A DNA stretch of 64,000 nt from Pelagibacterium lentulum (GTDB lineage: Bacteria; Pseudomonadota; Alphaproteobacteria; Rhizobiales; Devosiaceae). This document shows, piece by piece, positions 38,921 through 49,431 of this stretch. Where the stretch lies: assembly GCF_003992625.1 (NCBI RefSeq), contig NZ_RZMW01000037.1, forward strand, positions 248,001 to 312,000, written 5' to 3'. The translations under genes and the position numbers were made by a program. How positions within the stretch are numbered: the first letter of the stretch is position 1; each line of letters begins with the position of its first letter. The notes under the pieces were generated by a model. It searched no databases and was not told the DNA's origin. It worked only from the letters and a program-made list of their open reading frames with translations.

Positions 38921-40903
38921 TCAGAGCGTGATCCGGTAAATGCCGAAGCCTGCTTCGCTGGTTTGGCCAGTCGGCTCGATTGTGATCGCCGTGACATCGG
39001 CAAGATGCTGCTCGGCAGCAGGACCGGTTTCAAAAAGGACCGAGCCGCCGAATTCGGCCAGCGACCAATTATCGTCCGCAGCCGGATTGATCGTACCCTG
39101 TTCGACAATGTAGCGCACGATAATGTCGCGGTTGGTGTCCGGGCCGACAAAGATGATGCGATCCGGGCCGATGCCGGGAAAGCGTCCACCGCCACCGGCA
39201 CGGTAGTTGTTGGTGGCAACGATGAATTCCTGATCGGGATCGATCGGTTCGCCATTATAGGTGAGGTCGATGATGCGGTTGGCATCCGGATCGAGCAGTT
39301 CCCGGCCATCGGCGGAGTATTTGGAGGGTTGGGTAATGTCGATCCGATATTCCACGCCATCGATCACGTCGAAATTGTAAGACGGAAATTCGCCGTTTAT
39401 CAGCGGCTGATCGTCCTCGCCGGGTATGGCCTGATTGAAGATGCCGGCGGAACGCTCCAACCAGTCCTTGACTTCGGCGCCAGTGATTTTCACTGCCTGG
39501 ATCGTGTTGGGATAGAGGTAAAGGTCGGCAACATTGCGAATGGCCACAGGGCCGACAGGGACGTCGGTGTAGTAATCGGGACCACCACGGCCGCCAGCCT
39601 TGAAGGGCGCGGCAGCGGAAATCAGCGGCAGGCCTTCATACTCGGTGCCGGCAAGCATTTGTTCCATGTACCAAAGCTGTGCCTGATTGACGATCTGCAC
39701 GGATGGATCGTCGGCAACGAGCGCAAAATAGGAATGGAGCGGTGCCGCCGTTTCGCCAACAGCGCGGCGAACGTAGTCGAGTGTTTCCCGGTGGGGAATT
39801 TCGACCGCGGCCATGACGTCGCTATCGGTCTCAACGACGGGAACCACTGCGCCATCGACACGCTCATAGATCGGTCGGGCTTCGGATGTATGGGACACGA
39901 TTGTCCAACTGCCATTGCCATCGGTTTCAAGCAGAAGGTCGATCAGACCCATATGGCTGCCCCAGAAGCCGGGCATGACCGCAGGTTTGCCATTGAGCGT
40001 TCCCGCTTCGATGTCCACGCCTTCAATGCCGTCGAATGCTGCACCGGGGAAGACGAGGTGCAGATGCCCGGTTAGGACCACATCGATGCCGTCGACGCCA
40101 GCGAGCTGGAGCGAAGCATTTTCGCCTGTGGTCTGGTATTCCGCACTGATACCCGAATGCGACAACGCGACGATGATGTCGGCGCCTTCTTCGCGCATGA
40201 CCGGGACATAGGCCCTCGCTGTTTCAACGATGTCGCGTACTTCGACATTGCCAACGAGATGACCGGCATCCCACATCATGATTTGCGGCGGGGTGAAACC
40301 GATGATGCCGATGCGGATCGTGTGGGTTTCCCCCGCGCCATCGGTCAGCTCCTTGTCGATGATGACGTAAGGGGGATAGAGCGTATCGTCCTCTAGAGGG
40401 GTTGCACCAAGTTCGGTGCCACGAATGACGTTGGCCAGAACGACGGGGAACTGGGCGCCCGCCATTGAAGCCTCAAGAAATTCGAGGCCGTAGTTGAATT
40501 CGTGGTTGCCGATAGTGGCCGCGTCATATCCCAAAACATTCATCGCAGCGATGGTGGGGTGAAGGTCTGTTTCGTCGACCCCGCGCTCATAGGCAACATA
40601 GTCGCCCATCGGGCTGCCCTGAATGGTATCGCCATTGTCGAGCAGGATTGCATTGCCCGCTTCCGCCCGGATGTTTTCAATGATCGAGGCGGTGCGGGCA
40701 AGGCCAAGCGTGTCGTCGGCGGCGTCCGCGAAATAGTCATAGGGGACAACATTCACATGGATGTCGGTCGTTTCCATGATGCGCAAATGGGCCTGATTGG
40801 CCTGCGCCATGACCGCGAAAGGGTGCATGACGACCGAAGCCGCACCAATGCTTGCTGTGCCAGCCAGAAACGACCGGCGAGAGATGGAAGAAGAGAATTT
40901 CAT
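38921..40903 (-). CDS. cpdB: 2',3'-cyclic-nucleotide 2'-phosphodiesterase/3'-nucleotidase
   Basis: A 660-residue periplasmic bifunctional nucleotidase of the 5'-nucleotidase family. A Tat-type signal is seen ([20 protein letters not shown]), then the metal site [10 protein letters not shown], the GNHEFNYG motif, the substrate segment and the C-terminal nucleotidase domain (GFGIYRITL end). CpdB lets cells use extracellular 2',3'-cyclic nucleotides and 3'-nucleotides as nutrients. The start at 40903 has ggagg upstream; the ATG at 41059 would add unlikely residues. A promoter with a palindrome lies 124-152 bp upstream. Confidence 0.92.
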   Translation of the reverse strand: MKFSSSISRRSFLAGTASIGAASVVMHPFAVMAQANQAHLRIMETTDIHVNVVPYDYFADAADDTLGLARTASIIENIRAEAGNAILLDNGDTIQGSPMGDYVAYERGVDETDLHPTIAAMNVLGYDAATIGNHEFNYGLEFLEASMAGAQFPVVLANVIRGTELGATPLEDDTLYPPYVIIDKELTDGAGETHTIRIGIIGFTPPQIMMWDAGHLVGNVEVRDIVETARAYVPVMREEGADIIVALSHSGISAEYQTTGENASLQLAGVDGIDVVLTGHLHLVFPGAAFDGIEGVDIEAGTLNGKPAVMPGFWGSHMGLIDLLLETDGNGSWTIVSHTSEARPIYERVDGAVVPVVETDSDVMAAVEIPHRETLDYVRRAVGETAAPLHSYFALVADDPSVQIVNQAQLWYMEQMLAGTEYEGLPLISAAAPFKAGGRGGPDYYTDVPVGPVAIRNVADLYLYPNTIQAVKITGAEVKDWLERSAGIFNQAIPGEDDQPLINGEFPSYNFDVIDGVEYRIDITQPSKYSADGRELLDPDANRIIDLTYNGEPIDPDQEFIVATNNYRAGGGGRFPGIGPDRIIFVGPDTNRDIIVRYIVEQGTINPAADDNWSLAEFGGSVLFETGPAAEQHLADVTAITIEPTGQTSEAGFGIYRITL

Positions 40904-41026
40904 GATGTCCCTCCAAAATGGACGATGGGGTTCGTTATTGGCGCGCACTGTGATGAGCGGCGCTGAACCGCGACATGCCCCCCGAATAGACGTCAATGGA
41001 TGACGGCGTGATGACGCGATCGTGAA

Positions 41027-41055
41027 GATTAGGCAAAATTTGACCAGGTGGTCAA
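41027..41055 (-). promoter_or_regulatory. Promoter and operator of cpdB
   Basis: TTGACC (41050-41055) and CTAATC (41027-41032) on the minus strand are 17 bp apart. The -35 box lies in an inverted repeat TTGACCAGGTGGTCAA (41040-41055, arms of 7 with a 2-bp spacer), a likely repressor site. Confidence 0.55.
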
Positions 41056-41092
41056 ACATAAAATGACATCCACCGGGGAGCAGATGCCAGAG

Positions 41093-42715
41093 TCAGATTG
41101 CGCTCACGATTGCGCCGGTATCGGTGCCAGGGGGCAGTGTGCCAAGCGTATGGCCCCAGTCGCCGCCAAGCCGGGTTTGGGCGAAAATTTCGCCTGCCAG
41201 CGCATTGGGTTGGCGGAGCAAAAGACTTGCCTGTAGCAGCAATGCCATGCGTTCGGTTAGGCTCCGGGCAGTCGCCTCGCTGGCCTGTGCGATTTGGGAC
41301 TGGAGAGCATCCAGGGCCAAATCATAGGTCCGGTCGGCGCCTTTAGCACCTTGCAATTCGGTGAATAGGGCATTGAGAGCCTCGGGCACCTTGGCGATTG
41401 TACGCAAGACATCGAGGCAGATGATATTGCCCGAGCCTTCCCATATGGCGTTGAGCGGTGCCTCGCGATAGAGCCAGGGCATGGGCGTATCTTCAATGTA
41501 ACCCATGCCGCCAAGGCATTCCATTGCTTCTGCAGTGACAAGCGGGCAGCGCTTATTGTTCCAGTATTTGGCCAGCGCAACGGCGAGCCGGGCAAATGCG
41601 GCTTGAGCAGGATCGTTGGCGCTGTTGTCGAAAGCCTTGGCAACGCGCATGGAAAGCGTAAATGCACCCATCCATTCCAGCGTCAAATCTGCAAGGACCG
41701 ATTGCATCAGGGGCTGACGCAATAAGGGTTTTCCGAAAACCGAGCGGTTCTCGGCCCAATAGCGCGCTTCGATCAGCGCGCGGCGCATCAGTCCCGCCGG
41801 GGCCGTGGCCGTATCGAGACGCGTGTGATGCACCATCTCGAGGATTGTGCGGATGCCATCGCCAGGCTGGCCAAGCATCTCGGCATAAGCGCCGTGATAT
41901 TCGATTTCCGCTGAGGCATTGGCGCGGTTGCCCAACTTGTTCTTGAGGGCCATGAGGTGCATGGCATTGCGCGTGCCATCGGGTTGCCAGCGAGGAACGA
42001 TGAAGCAGGTAAGCCCTTGGGGCAGTTGCGCGAGGGTCAAAAAGGCATCCGACATCGGCGCCGAACAGAACCATTTGTGACCATAAAGCCGATAGGCGTC
42101 CTCTGCCGGTTCGGCGAATGTCGTATTGGCACGTATGTCCGAGCCGCCCTGTTTCTCGGTCATGGCCATGCCGATTGTTGCAGCGTGCTTGGCGTCAATC
42201 GGTCTGTCGCTGCCATCGTAGGACCTAGCGCGGGCGAGGGCCTTGAGCCGGGCTGCCAGACCATCGCCTTTTGCCAGCGCAGGGATGGCCGCGTAAGTCA
42301 TGGTCATGGGGCAACAGGTGCCCGGCTCGATCTGGCTCATAAGATAGACCATCGCCGCATGGGCGGCATGTCCGCCCACCGTATCATCGATCCAGGGCAG
42401 GGCGGCGTAACCGGCTTCAAGCCCCACGGACATCAGGGCATGATAGGTATCGGGATAGATGACCTGATTGAGACGTCGACCGCCGGTGTCGAAAGCCTTT
42501 AGCTCGGGTCCGGGGCCGGTGACGAGGCGATGACCGCGCGCGGCCATTTCCGCCGATCCGAGCTCTTCGGCAAGCTGCTTTACCGCGGTGAGGGCCGTGG
42601 GGGCGGTATCTCCAAGGGCATTGCGAAGCAGCAGATCACCGCTCCACAAGGCGATGTCTCCGCGTGGAGCTGGCTGATTGAATACCGCGAAAGGGTCGAC
42701 GGATTTGCGGGCCAT
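41093..42715 (-). CDS. aidB: AidB-type acyl-CoA dehydrogenase
   Basis: A 540-residue flavoprotein resembling AidB, an alkylation-response acyl-CoA dehydrogenase relative with DNA-binding capacity. Seen: MTEKQGGSDIRANTTFAEP with the FAD-facing loop, HKWFCSAPMSDAFL, ECLGGMGYIEDTPMPWLYREAPLNAIWEGSGNI with the usual catalytic Glu region, and an N-terminal extension typical of AidB. It precedes cpdB on the same strand with a 190-bp gap and its own spacing, so it is probably a separate unit. Confidence 0.88.
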   Translation of the reverse strand: MARKSVDPFAVFNQPAPRGDIALWSGDLLLRNALGDTAPTALTAVKQLAEELGSAEMAARGHRLVTGPGPELKAFDTGGRRLNQVIYPDTYHALMSVGLEAGYAALPWIDDTVGGHAAHAAMVYLMSQIEPGTCCPMTMTYAAIPALAKGDGLAARLKALARARSYDGSDRPIDAKHAATIGMAMTEKQGGSDIRANTTFAEPAEDAYRLYGHKWFCSAPMSDAFLTLAQLPQGLTCFIVPRWQPDGTRNAMHLMALKNKLGNRANASAEIEYHGAYAEMLGQPGDGIRTILEMVHHTRLDTATAPAGLMRRALIEARYWAENRSVFGKPLLRQPLMQSVLADLTLEWMGAFTLSMRVAKAFDNSANDPAQAAFARLAVALAKYWNNKRCPLVTAEAMECLGGMGYIEDTPMPWLYREAPLNAIWEGSGNIICLDVLRTIAKVPEALNALFTELQGAKGADRTYDLALDALQSQIAQASEATARSLTERMALLLQASLLLRQPNALAGEIFAQTRLGGDWGHTLGTLPPGTDTGAIVSAI

Positions 42716-42769
42716 ACCATCCTCCCGAGAGCCATTAGGCTAATCGGGAGGTGTGTATGTCAAGGGTGC

Positions 42770-43957
42770 CTATTCCGCCTGGGCGGGCACGCCCTTTTGC
42801 TCGCGCACCATATTGAGGAAGCGCGTGAAAAGGTAATGGGAATCGTGGGGGCCGGGCGAGGCTTCGGGGTGATATTGTACCGAAAAGATCGGCTTGCCCT
42901 CGACGGCAAGACCGGCATTTGAGTTGTCGAACAGCGAGATATGGGTTTCGATAACCCCCGCGGGCAGGCTGTCGCGATCGACCGCGAAGCCGTGGTTCAT
43001 GGACGTGATTTCCACCTTGCCGGTGGTCAGATCCTTGACGGGATGATTGGCGCCGTGATGGCCCTGGTGCATCTTGGTGGTCTTGCCGCCAAGGGCAAGG
43101 CCAAGAAGCTGGTGGCCAAGACAGATGCCAAAGACCGGCTTGCCGCTCTCTATGACCTTCTGGATCGTGGGTACGGCATATTCGCCCGTGGCAGCCGGAT
43201 CGCCGGGGCCGTTGGAGAGGAACACGCCATCGGGATTATGGGCGAGGATGTCTTCCGCCGTCGCTGTTGCGGGAACCACGGTTACGCGTGCGCCCTGATC
43301 GGCAATGCAGCGCAGGATATTGCGCTTGGCACCGAAATCGATGGCAACGATGTGAAACTCCGGGTTTTCGAGGGTGCCGTAGCCTTCGCCCCAGCGCCAG
43401 CGGGTTTCATCCCATTTGTAGGTCTGGGTGGTGGAGACGTCCTTGGCCAGGTCAAGGCCTTCAAGGCCGGGAAAGGCGTCGAGTTCGGACTTGAGCGCAG
43501 CGTCATCGAATTTGCCGCCGGGCACATGGGCAATGACGGCATCGGCCATGCCTTTTTCCCGGATCAGGGCGGTCAGCGCGCGGGTATCAAGACCCGAAAT
43601 GCCGATGATGCCGCGCTTTTTGAGCCATGCATCGAGCTTTTCGGCCGCCCGGTAGTTCGAGGGGCTGGTGATGTCGGCCTTGATGACGGCGCCGCGCACG
43701 CCGGATGCACCGGCCATGTTGACGGTTTCGATGTCTTCGTCGTTGGCGCCGACATTGCCGATATGGGGGAAGGTGAAGGTGATGATCTGGCCGGCATATG
43801 AGGGGTCGGTGAGGATTTCCTGATACCCGGTCATTGCGGTATTGAAGCAGACTTCACCGGCGGCCATACCTGTCGCGCCAATGCCTTGGCCTTCGAGCCG
43901 CGTCCCGTCACGCAGGATCAGAACGGCGGTGGGGGCTGCTTCTTGCCAACCGGACAC
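42770..43957 (-). CDS. carA: Carbamoyl-phosphate synthase small subunit
   Basis: A 395-residue glutaminase subunit with a GTG start at 43957 and an aggag site 7 bases upstream. Seen: LILRDGTRLEGQGIG in the N-terminal domain, the catalytic-Cys motif GKPVFGICLGHQLLGLALGG, and SVQYHPEASPGPHD with the His/Glu of the triad. It releases ammonia from glutamine to CarB. carA is separated from carB by 6.5 kb and divergent from the yqeY-like gene. Confidence 0.96.
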   Translation of the reverse strand: MSGWQEAAPTAVLILRDGTRLEGQGIGATGMAAGEVCFNTAMTGYQEILTDPSYAGQIITFTFPHIGNVGANDEDIETVNMAGASGVRGAVIKADITSPSNYRAAEKLDAWLKKRGIIGISGLDTRALTALIREKGMADAVIAHVPGGKFDDAALKSELDAFPGLEGLDLAKDVSTTQTYKWDETRWRWGEGYGTLENPEFHIVAIDFGAKRNILRCIADQGARVTVVPATATAEDILAHNPDGVFLSNGPGDPAATGEYAVPTIQKVIESGKPVFGICLGHQLLGLALGGKTTKMHQGHHGANHPVKDLTTGKVEITSMNHGFAVDRDSLPAGVIETHISLFDNSNAGLAVEGKPIFSVQYHPEASPGPHDSHYLFTRFLNMVREQKGVPAQAE

Positions 43958-44212
43958 TGGGCATCTCCTAAATCTTGTGCGCGTGCGGAACCGCTCGGGC
44001 AATCTGCCGAAAGCGCTTCTGGTTCCACCCTATATTGAATTGGACGGAACCTATTTGAACGCGCGTTTGCGGTCAACTGAGTCGCTGCTCTAAAATAGTT
44101 AGCCGATTCAATGGCTTGTATATTTTCTGTGTTTGGCGTGCTTGATGTTGGCAATGGTGGGCGGCTTGGGTATATGCTCGCGAGTGATTTTTGAGACAAA
44201 AAGGAAGCCTCC

Positions 44213-44665
44213 ATGCGCGATCAAATCAACGCGGCGTTGAAGGAAGCCATAAAGGCGCGGGACACGCGCCGAACCACAACTTTGCGCCTGATCAATGCCG
44301 CCATCAAGGACCGGGAAATCGCTGCGCGCGGAGAGGGCAAGGAAGGCGTCAGCGACGACGAAATTCTGGCTCTATTGCAAAAGATGGTCAAGCAGCGCGA
44401 AGAATCGGCCGGGATGTACGCCAAGGCCGGTCGTACCGATCTCGAAGAGCAGGAACGCGCAGAAATCGAGATCATCAAGGACTATCTGCCCAAACCGTTG
44501 AGCGCAGAGGACGTCGATGCGGCGATCAAGGACGCGATTGTCGAGACTGGCGCAGAAGGCTTGCGGGACATGGGCAAAGTGGTCGGCGTGCTCAAGGCCA
44601 AATATCCCGGCCAGATCGATTTCGGCCAGGCGTCCAGGCAGGTGAAAACGGCTCTGGGCGGCTAA
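44213..44665 (+). CDS. GatB/YqeY domain protein
   Basis: A 150-residue protein of the GatB_YqeY family (MRDQINAALKEAIKARDTRRTTTLRLINAAIKDREI and LSAEDVDAAIKDAIVETGAEGLRDMGKVVGVLK), all-helical and often with tRNA-amidotransferase-like tail. The aagga site is clear. It precedes dnaG and rpoD, as in many alphaproteobacteria. Function is unclear. Confidence 0.93.
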   Translation: MRDQINAALKEAIKARDTRRTTTLRLINAAIKDREIAARGEGKEGVSDDEILALLQKMVKQREESAGMYAKAGRTDLEEQERAEIEIIKDYLPKPLSAEDVDAAIKDAIVETGAEGLRDMGKVVGVLKAKYPGQIDFGQASRQVKTALGG

Positions 44666-44730
44666 ACGCCATACGGAGCGCTGTGGATAACCTCGTGCCG
44701 CGTGACATTTGACCGGGCTGTCACTACTTA

Positions 44731-46656
44731 ATGCTCATGCGCTTTTCCGATGCTTTTCTCGATGAAATCCGAAACCGCCTGCCGATTACGCAGGTGGTGG
44801 GCGAGCATGTTCTGTGGGACAAGCGCAAGAGCCAGCCCGGCAAGGGCGATATGTGGGCCTGTTGCCCATTTCACGGTGAAAAAAGCCCGAGCTTTCATGC
44901 TGACGATCGGCGCGGGCGCTACCATTGCTTCGGGTGCGGCGCCAGCGGAGATCACTTCCGGTTTCTAACAGAAAAAACGGGAATGAGTTTTCCCGAGGCC
45001 GTCGAGTTGCTCGCTGGGCGGGCCGGTGTGCCCATGCCAGCGCGTGACGAGCGCGCCGAGCGCAAGGCCGAAGTGCGCCGCTCGCTCTATGAAGTGATGG
45101 AACTGGCTACGACCTATTTTACCGAGGCGCTAGCCCATAATGTGGGCGCACGCGCTCGGGGCTATCTTCTCGATCGCGGTGTGTCGGGCGCCATGCAGCA
45201 GCGCTTCCGCATCGGATTTGCGCCGGACAGCCGCAACGGGCTGAAAGAATTTCTGGCCGCCAACGGTGTTTCGCTCAAGGAAATGATGGATACCGGGCTG
45301 GTCGTGCATGGCGAGGATATTGCCGTGCCCTATGACCGGTTTCGCGGACGGCTGATGTTTCCGATCACCGATTTTCGCGGCCGGGTGATCGCATTCGGTG
45401 GCCGGGCGCTCAGTGCTGACGTCGCAGCGAAATATCTCAATTCGCCCGAGACCGAACTTTTTCACAAACGGCAGACGCTTTATAACGGGCAAGCCGCGCG
45501 TCAGGCTGGTTACGACGGCAAGCCGATAGTTGTGGTTGAAGGCTATCTCGACGTGATCGCGGCGGTGGCGGCCGGATTTGAAGGTGCTGTGGCACCGCTT
45601 GGAACCGCGCTGACCGAAGATCACATGACGCTTTTGTGGCGCATGAGCGACATTCCGGTGCTGTGCTTCGATGGCGATAGCGCAGGCATGCGCGCAGCGG
45701 AGCGGTCGGTCGATATTGCGCTACCCATGCTCAAGCCAGGCAAGAGCGTCAAAATCTGCACTTTGCCCGATGGGTTGGACCCGGACGATCTGATCAAACA
45801 GCGTGGCCGGGACGCTTTTAGCGAACTGATTTCCGGCGCCCGGCCATTGGCAGAGGCGATCTGGGGATTTGAAACCGCAGCCGGTATTCCCGATGCGCCC
45901 GAACAACGCGCGGCACTGGAAGCGCGGCTGCGGGAGCGGGCAGGGCGGATCGCAGACGTTTCCGTGCGCCGCCATTACAGCCAGGCCTTTGACGAGAAAA
46001 TCTCGTCTCTCTTTACCGTGACGCGCAACAGCTATGGCAATCGTGGCAATTTCAACCGGCAGGGGCAGCGTGGCGGAGCGCGAGGCAATCCGAAGATGCT
46101 GGTTTCCGATACGCTGCTCAAATCGCGCCTGTTCAAAGGCGGGGCTGCGCCGGACATCATTCCGCGCGAGGCCGTTATCGTGATGAGTCTCGTTAATCAT
46201 CCGGAACTGGCGCAGGTCCGGTTTGAAGATCTGGCCGAGTTGGAGTTCCAGTCCATGCCGGCGCGGCAGATCATGGCGGCGTTTCTGGATCTGGTGATGG
46301 TGCAGCCCGATCTGGGCCCCCATGCCGTGCAGGAAGCCCTGATTGCCAGGGGGTTCGGGCCGATTCTGGACAAGATGCGCAACTCTCTTGCGCGTCAGGG
46401 CATCTGGCAGGCCGATTCCGATAGTGCGCAAAGTGACGCAGAAACGGGTCTTCAGCACGCTCTGGCCTTGCATTACAAATTTGTTCGATTAAATAGGGAA
46501 CTCAAAGCAGCCGAATTGGCGCTAGGCGAAGACCTGAGCGAACACTCGTTTGAGCGGCTGCGGGACATCCAGAATCAGATTTCCAGTGTCGATGGTACAG
46601 AGGCATTGATTGAGGGATTTGGTTCGTTATCCGGGCGTGTGACGCGAAGTCTTTAA
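44731..46656 (+). CDS. dnaG: DNA primase
   Basis: A 641-residue primase synthesising RNA primers at the replication fork. The CHC2 zinc finger has Cys45, His48, Cys66 and Cys69 (CCPFHGEKSPSF, YHCFGCGASGDHF). The TOPRIM core includes PIVVVEGYLDVIAA with the catalytic Glu and FDGDSAGMRAAERS with the DxD acids, and a C-terminal DnaB-binding helical domain follows. ATG at 44731 and 44737 are both possible starts. It is followed by rpoD after 200 bp. Confidence 0.97.
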   Translation: MLMRFSDAFLDEIRNRLPITQVVGEHVLWDKRKSQPGKGDMWACCPFHGEKSPSFHADDRRGRYHCFGCGASGDHFRFLTEKTGMSFPEAVELLAGRAGVPMPARDERAERKAEVRRSLYEVMELATTYFTEALAHNVGARARGYLLDRGVSGAMQQRFRIGFAPDSRNGLKEFLAANGVSLKEMMDTGLVVHGEDIAVPYDRFRGRLMFPITDFRGRVIAFGGRALSADVAAKYLNSPETELFHKRQTLYNGQAARQAGYDGKPIVVVEGYLDVIAAVAAGFEGAVAPLGTALTEDHMTLLWRMSDIPVLCFDGDSAGMRAAERSVDIALPMLKPGKSVKICTLPDGLDPDDLIKQRGRDAFSELISGARPLAEAIWGFETAAGIPDAPEQRAALEARLRERAGRIADVSVRRHYSQAFDEKISSLFTVTRNSYGNRGNFNRQGQRGGARGNPKMLVSDTLLKSRLFKGGAAPDIIPREAVIVMSLVNHPELAQVRFEDLAELEFQSMPARQIMAAFLDLVMVQPDLGPHAVQEALIARGFGPILDKMRNSLARQGIWQADSDSAQSDAETGLQHALALHYKFVRLNRELKAAELALGEDLSEHSFERLRDIQNQISSVDGTEALIEGFGSLSGRVTRSL

Positions 46657-46855
46657 CAAAGATGATTCGTGTCCGCGCGTTTTTGCGTATATGCAGGTCG
46701 GTCTGTGGTGCGCGCGGAAAGCGAGCCAGGTTTCAGGGTTGAGCCAGGAAGCGAAATATTAACCCTGATGCTGTCCCTTGGTTTTTAACGCATTCGTATC
46801 CATCTCGGGGTGATACCGGTGCCAAAAATGACAGGCACGGCTCAGGAGAGCATTA

Positions 46856-48919
46856 ATGGCCACTAAGGCAGCCAACCAAACAAAGAACGACGCGGATGTA
46901 AAGCCGGAAGCCGGTGCAGATGGTCCCGATGGGCCATTGCTCGATCTTTCCGATGCCGCGGTGAAAAAGCTTATCAAGACCGCCAAAAAACGCGGCTATG
47001 TTACTTATGAAGAGATCAACGCGGTTCTGCCTTCCGAAGAGGTGACGTCCGAGCAGATCGAGGACATCATGGCCATGTTCTCGGACATGGGCATAAATGT
47101 CATCGACGAGGACGAGGTGGAAGAGGCCGAAGCCGAAAGCAGCGATGATGAAGGCGGCGAGTTGGCCACGACCACCAGCACTGCCGTTGCCAATACCTCC
47201 AACGCCAAATCGGGTTCGGACCGCACCGATGATCCGGTGCGCATGTATCTGCGCGAAATGGGGTCTGTCGAGCTTTTGAGCCGTGAAGGCGAAATCGCTA
47301 TTGCCAAGCGCATCGAGGCTGGCCGCGAAACCATGATCGCGGGACTTTGCGAAAGCCCGCTGACCTTCCAGGCGATCATTATCTGGCGCGATCAGCTCGC
47401 TGAAGGTGAAATCCTTTTGCGCGATATTATCGACCTTGAAGCCACCTATGCCGGCCCGGATGCCAAAATGGCCGAGGCATCGGGTGATGACGATGGCGAT
47501 GAAGACGAGGACAACGCAGAAGGCAAGCCTGCCGTGGCGGCAGATGCCGCAGCCAATCCGGCCGCCAAGAAGTCAGACGAAGACGGTGGTGAAGAGGGCG
47601 GAGAAGGCGGCAACTCGGAAGAGGATGACGACGACGACGAATATGAGAACAACCTCTCGCTTTCCGCGATGGAGGCTGAACTCAAGCCGCAGGTCGTTGA
47701 AACCTTCGACCGTATCGCTGAAATCTACGGCAAGATGCGCAAGCTGCAGGATCAGCACGTCGAAAACCAGCTTGCTGCGAAATCGCTCGAAGTCTCCGAA
47801 GTCAAGACACTCGATGCCTGGCGCGAAGAAGTCATCGTCGATGTGAAGTCGCTTTCGCTCAATGCAAGCCGTATCGAAAGCCTCGTCGAACAGCTCTATG
47901 ACATCAACAAGCGGTTGGTGCGTCACGAAGGGCGTCTGCTGCGTCTTGCGGAAAGCTACAGGATCAAGCGCGAGGACTTCCTCAAAGCCTATTACGGTTC
48001 AGAACTCGATCCCGACTGGACGGACAAGATCGCGCAATTGCCTGAAAAAGGCTGGGCGGATTTCGTTGCCAAGGAACGGGCGACGATTGACGAATTGCGT
48101 GGAGAAATCCAGACGCTGGCGACCGAAACCGGCCTGGACATTGCCGAATACCGCCGCATCGTGAACAAGGTGCAAAAAGGCGAGCGTGAAGCGGCCATTG
48201 CCAAAAAGGAAATGGTTGAGGCGAACCTGCGCCTCGTGATCTCGATTGCCAAGAAATACACAAACCGCGGGCTGCAGTTCCTCGATCTGATCCAGGAAGG
48301 CAATATCGGGTTGATGAAGGCGGTCGACAAGTTCGAGTATCGCCGCGGCTACAAGTTCTCAACCTATGCAACATGGTGGATCCGGCAGGCGATCACCCGC
48401 TCGATCGCCGATCAGGCCCGCACGATCCGCATTCCGGTGCATATGATCGAAACGATCAACAAGATCGTTCGCACATCGCGCCAGATGCTGCATGAAATCG
48501 GTCGCGAACCCACGCCGGAAGAGTTGAGCGAAAAACTGCAAATGCCGCTCGACAAGGTGCGCAAGGTTCTGAAAATCGCCAAGGAGCCGATTTCCCTTGA
48601 AACCCCGATCGGGGACGAGGAAGATTCCAACCTGGGGGATTTCATTCCCGACAGCAATGCGGTGCAGCCGATCGATGCGGCGATCCAGTCCAACCTGCGC
48701 GAGACGACCACGCGCGTTCTGGCTTCGCTCACCCCGCGTGAAGAACGCGTTTTGCGTATGCGCTTCGGGATCGGGATGAACACCGACCATACGCTTGAGG
48801 AAGTCGGTCAGCAGTTCTCGGTGACGCGTGAGCGTATCCGTCAGATCGAGGCCAAGGCCTTGCGCAAGCTCAAGCATCCGAGCAGAAGCCGGAAGCTGCG
48901 CAGCTTTCTGGATAATTGA
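46856..48919 (+). CDS. rpoD: RNA polymerase sigma-70 factor
   Basis: A 687-residue housekeeping sigma factor. Region 1.1 is at the N-terminus (about 30-85), then region 1.2 ([36 protein letters not shown]). An acidic insert between 1.2 and 2.1 contains runs of Glu and Asp, typical of alphaproteobacterial RpoD. Region 2.3-2.4 reads [30 protein letters not shown], and region 4.2 has [20 protein letters not shown]. The ATG has a ggagag site. Confidence 0.98.
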   Translation: MATKAANQTKNDADVKPEAGADGPDGPLLDLSDAAVKKLIKTAKKRGYVTYEEINAVLPSEEVTSEQIEDIMAMFSDMGINVIDEDEVEEAEAESSDDEGGELATTTSTAVANTSNAKSGSDRTDDPVRMYLREMGSVELLSREGEIAIAKRIEAGRETMIAGLCESPLTFQAIIIWRDQLAEGEILLRDIIDLEATYAGPDAKMAEASGDDDGDEDEDNAEGKPAVAADAAANPAAKKSDEDGGEEGGEGGNSEEDDDDDEYENNLSLSAMEAELKPQVVETFDRIAEIYGKMRKLQDQHVENQLAAKSLEVSEVKTLDAWREEVIVDVKSLSLNASRIESLVEQLYDINKRLVRHEGRLLRLAESYRIKREDFLKAYYGSELDPDWTDKIAQLPEKGWADFVAKERATIDELRGEIQTLATETGLDIAEYRRIVNKVQKGEREAAIAKKEMVEANLRLVISIAKKYTNRGLQFLDLIQEGNIGLMKAVDKFEYRRGYKFSTYATWWIRQAITRSIADQARTIRIPVHMIETINKIVRTSRQMLHEIGREPTPEELSEKLQMPLDKVRKVLKIAKEPISLETPIGDEEDSNLGDFIPDSNAVQPIDAAIQSNLRETTTRVLASLTPREERVLRMRFGIGMNTDHTLEEVGQQFSVTRERIRQIEAKALRKLKHPSRSRKLRSFLDN

Positions 48920-48923
48920 GACA

Positions 48924-48946
48924 GGCGGCCTTCGGGCCGCCTTTTT
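48924..48946 (+). terminator. rpoD terminator
   Basis: ggcggcc (48924-48930) with ggccgcc (48935-48941) around a ttcg loop, followed by five T. It lies directly after the rpoD stop. Confidence 0.9.
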
Positions 48947-48956
48947 CATTTTTGCA

Positions 48957-49355
48957 TCAGACCTGTTCGGCTGTTTGCACCGGCTTGCGGAACCCCGGCA
49001 GGCTCAGTGCGACGATTGCAAGGAATATGATCCATTGCGGCAGGACCCAGATGGTGCCGAGCATCGACTGGCCCACGACCAGAAACAGCACGGCAATGGA
49101 GACGAACAGGATGCCGATAAACAACACGGCCGGACGGTATGTGCTTCTGAGCGCGGCTGCCGCATAGGCGGCGGTTGCCACGGTGAGCAGCAGCGTGACG
49201 GCGTGCCAAAGTATCATATACATGCTCGATTGTTTTGCATCGAGCCCGCTGGCAAGCGCGATCTCGGGAAATTCCGGCCCTCCTTCAAAGACATGCAAGG
49301 CTATCGTCAGGCCACAAACTACGGCGCTCAGCGCGAAGAATACATTGGGTTTCAT
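48957..49355 (-). CDS. Four-helix membrane protein of unknown function
   Basis: A 132-residue protein with four hydrophobic helices (MKPNVFFALSAVVCGLTIALHV, YMILWHAVTLLLTVATAAYAAAAL, AVLFIGILFVSIAVLFLVV, WIIFLAIVALSLPG). The start at 49355 has ggag upstream and is preferred over 49367. It is divergent from a TetR gene across two operator copies, so it is probably that repressor's target. I do not recognise the family. Confidence 0.75.
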   Translation of the reverse strand: MKPNVFFALSAVVCGLTIALHVFEGGPEFPEIALASGLDAKQSSMYMILWHAVTLLLTVATAAYAAAALRSTYRPAVLFIGILFVSIAVLFLVVGQSMLGTIWVLPQWIIFLAIVALSLPGFRKPVQTAEQV

Positions 49356-49369
49356 AGTGTTCTCCATTC

Positions 49370-49385
49370 CATACGCCTCCGTATG
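49370..49385. promoter_or_regulatory. TetR operator, copy 1
   Basis: catacgcctccgtatg, an inverted repeat with 6-bp arms and a 4-bp centre, directly upstream of the membrane-protein gene. The sequence ccatacgccNccgtat recurs inverted at 49410-49425. Confidence 0.7.
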
Positions 49386-49409
49386 TATAAGACCTTGTTG
49401 AGAAATTCA

Positions 49410-49425
49410 ATACGGTGGCGTATGG
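49410..49425. promoter_or_regulatory. TetR operator, copy 2
   Basis: atacggtggcgtatgg, the reverse complement of copy 1 apart from the centre, ending 6 bp before the TetR start codon. One copy near each gene suggests the repressor controls both. Confidence 0.7.
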
Positions 49426-49431
49426 AAGGCT

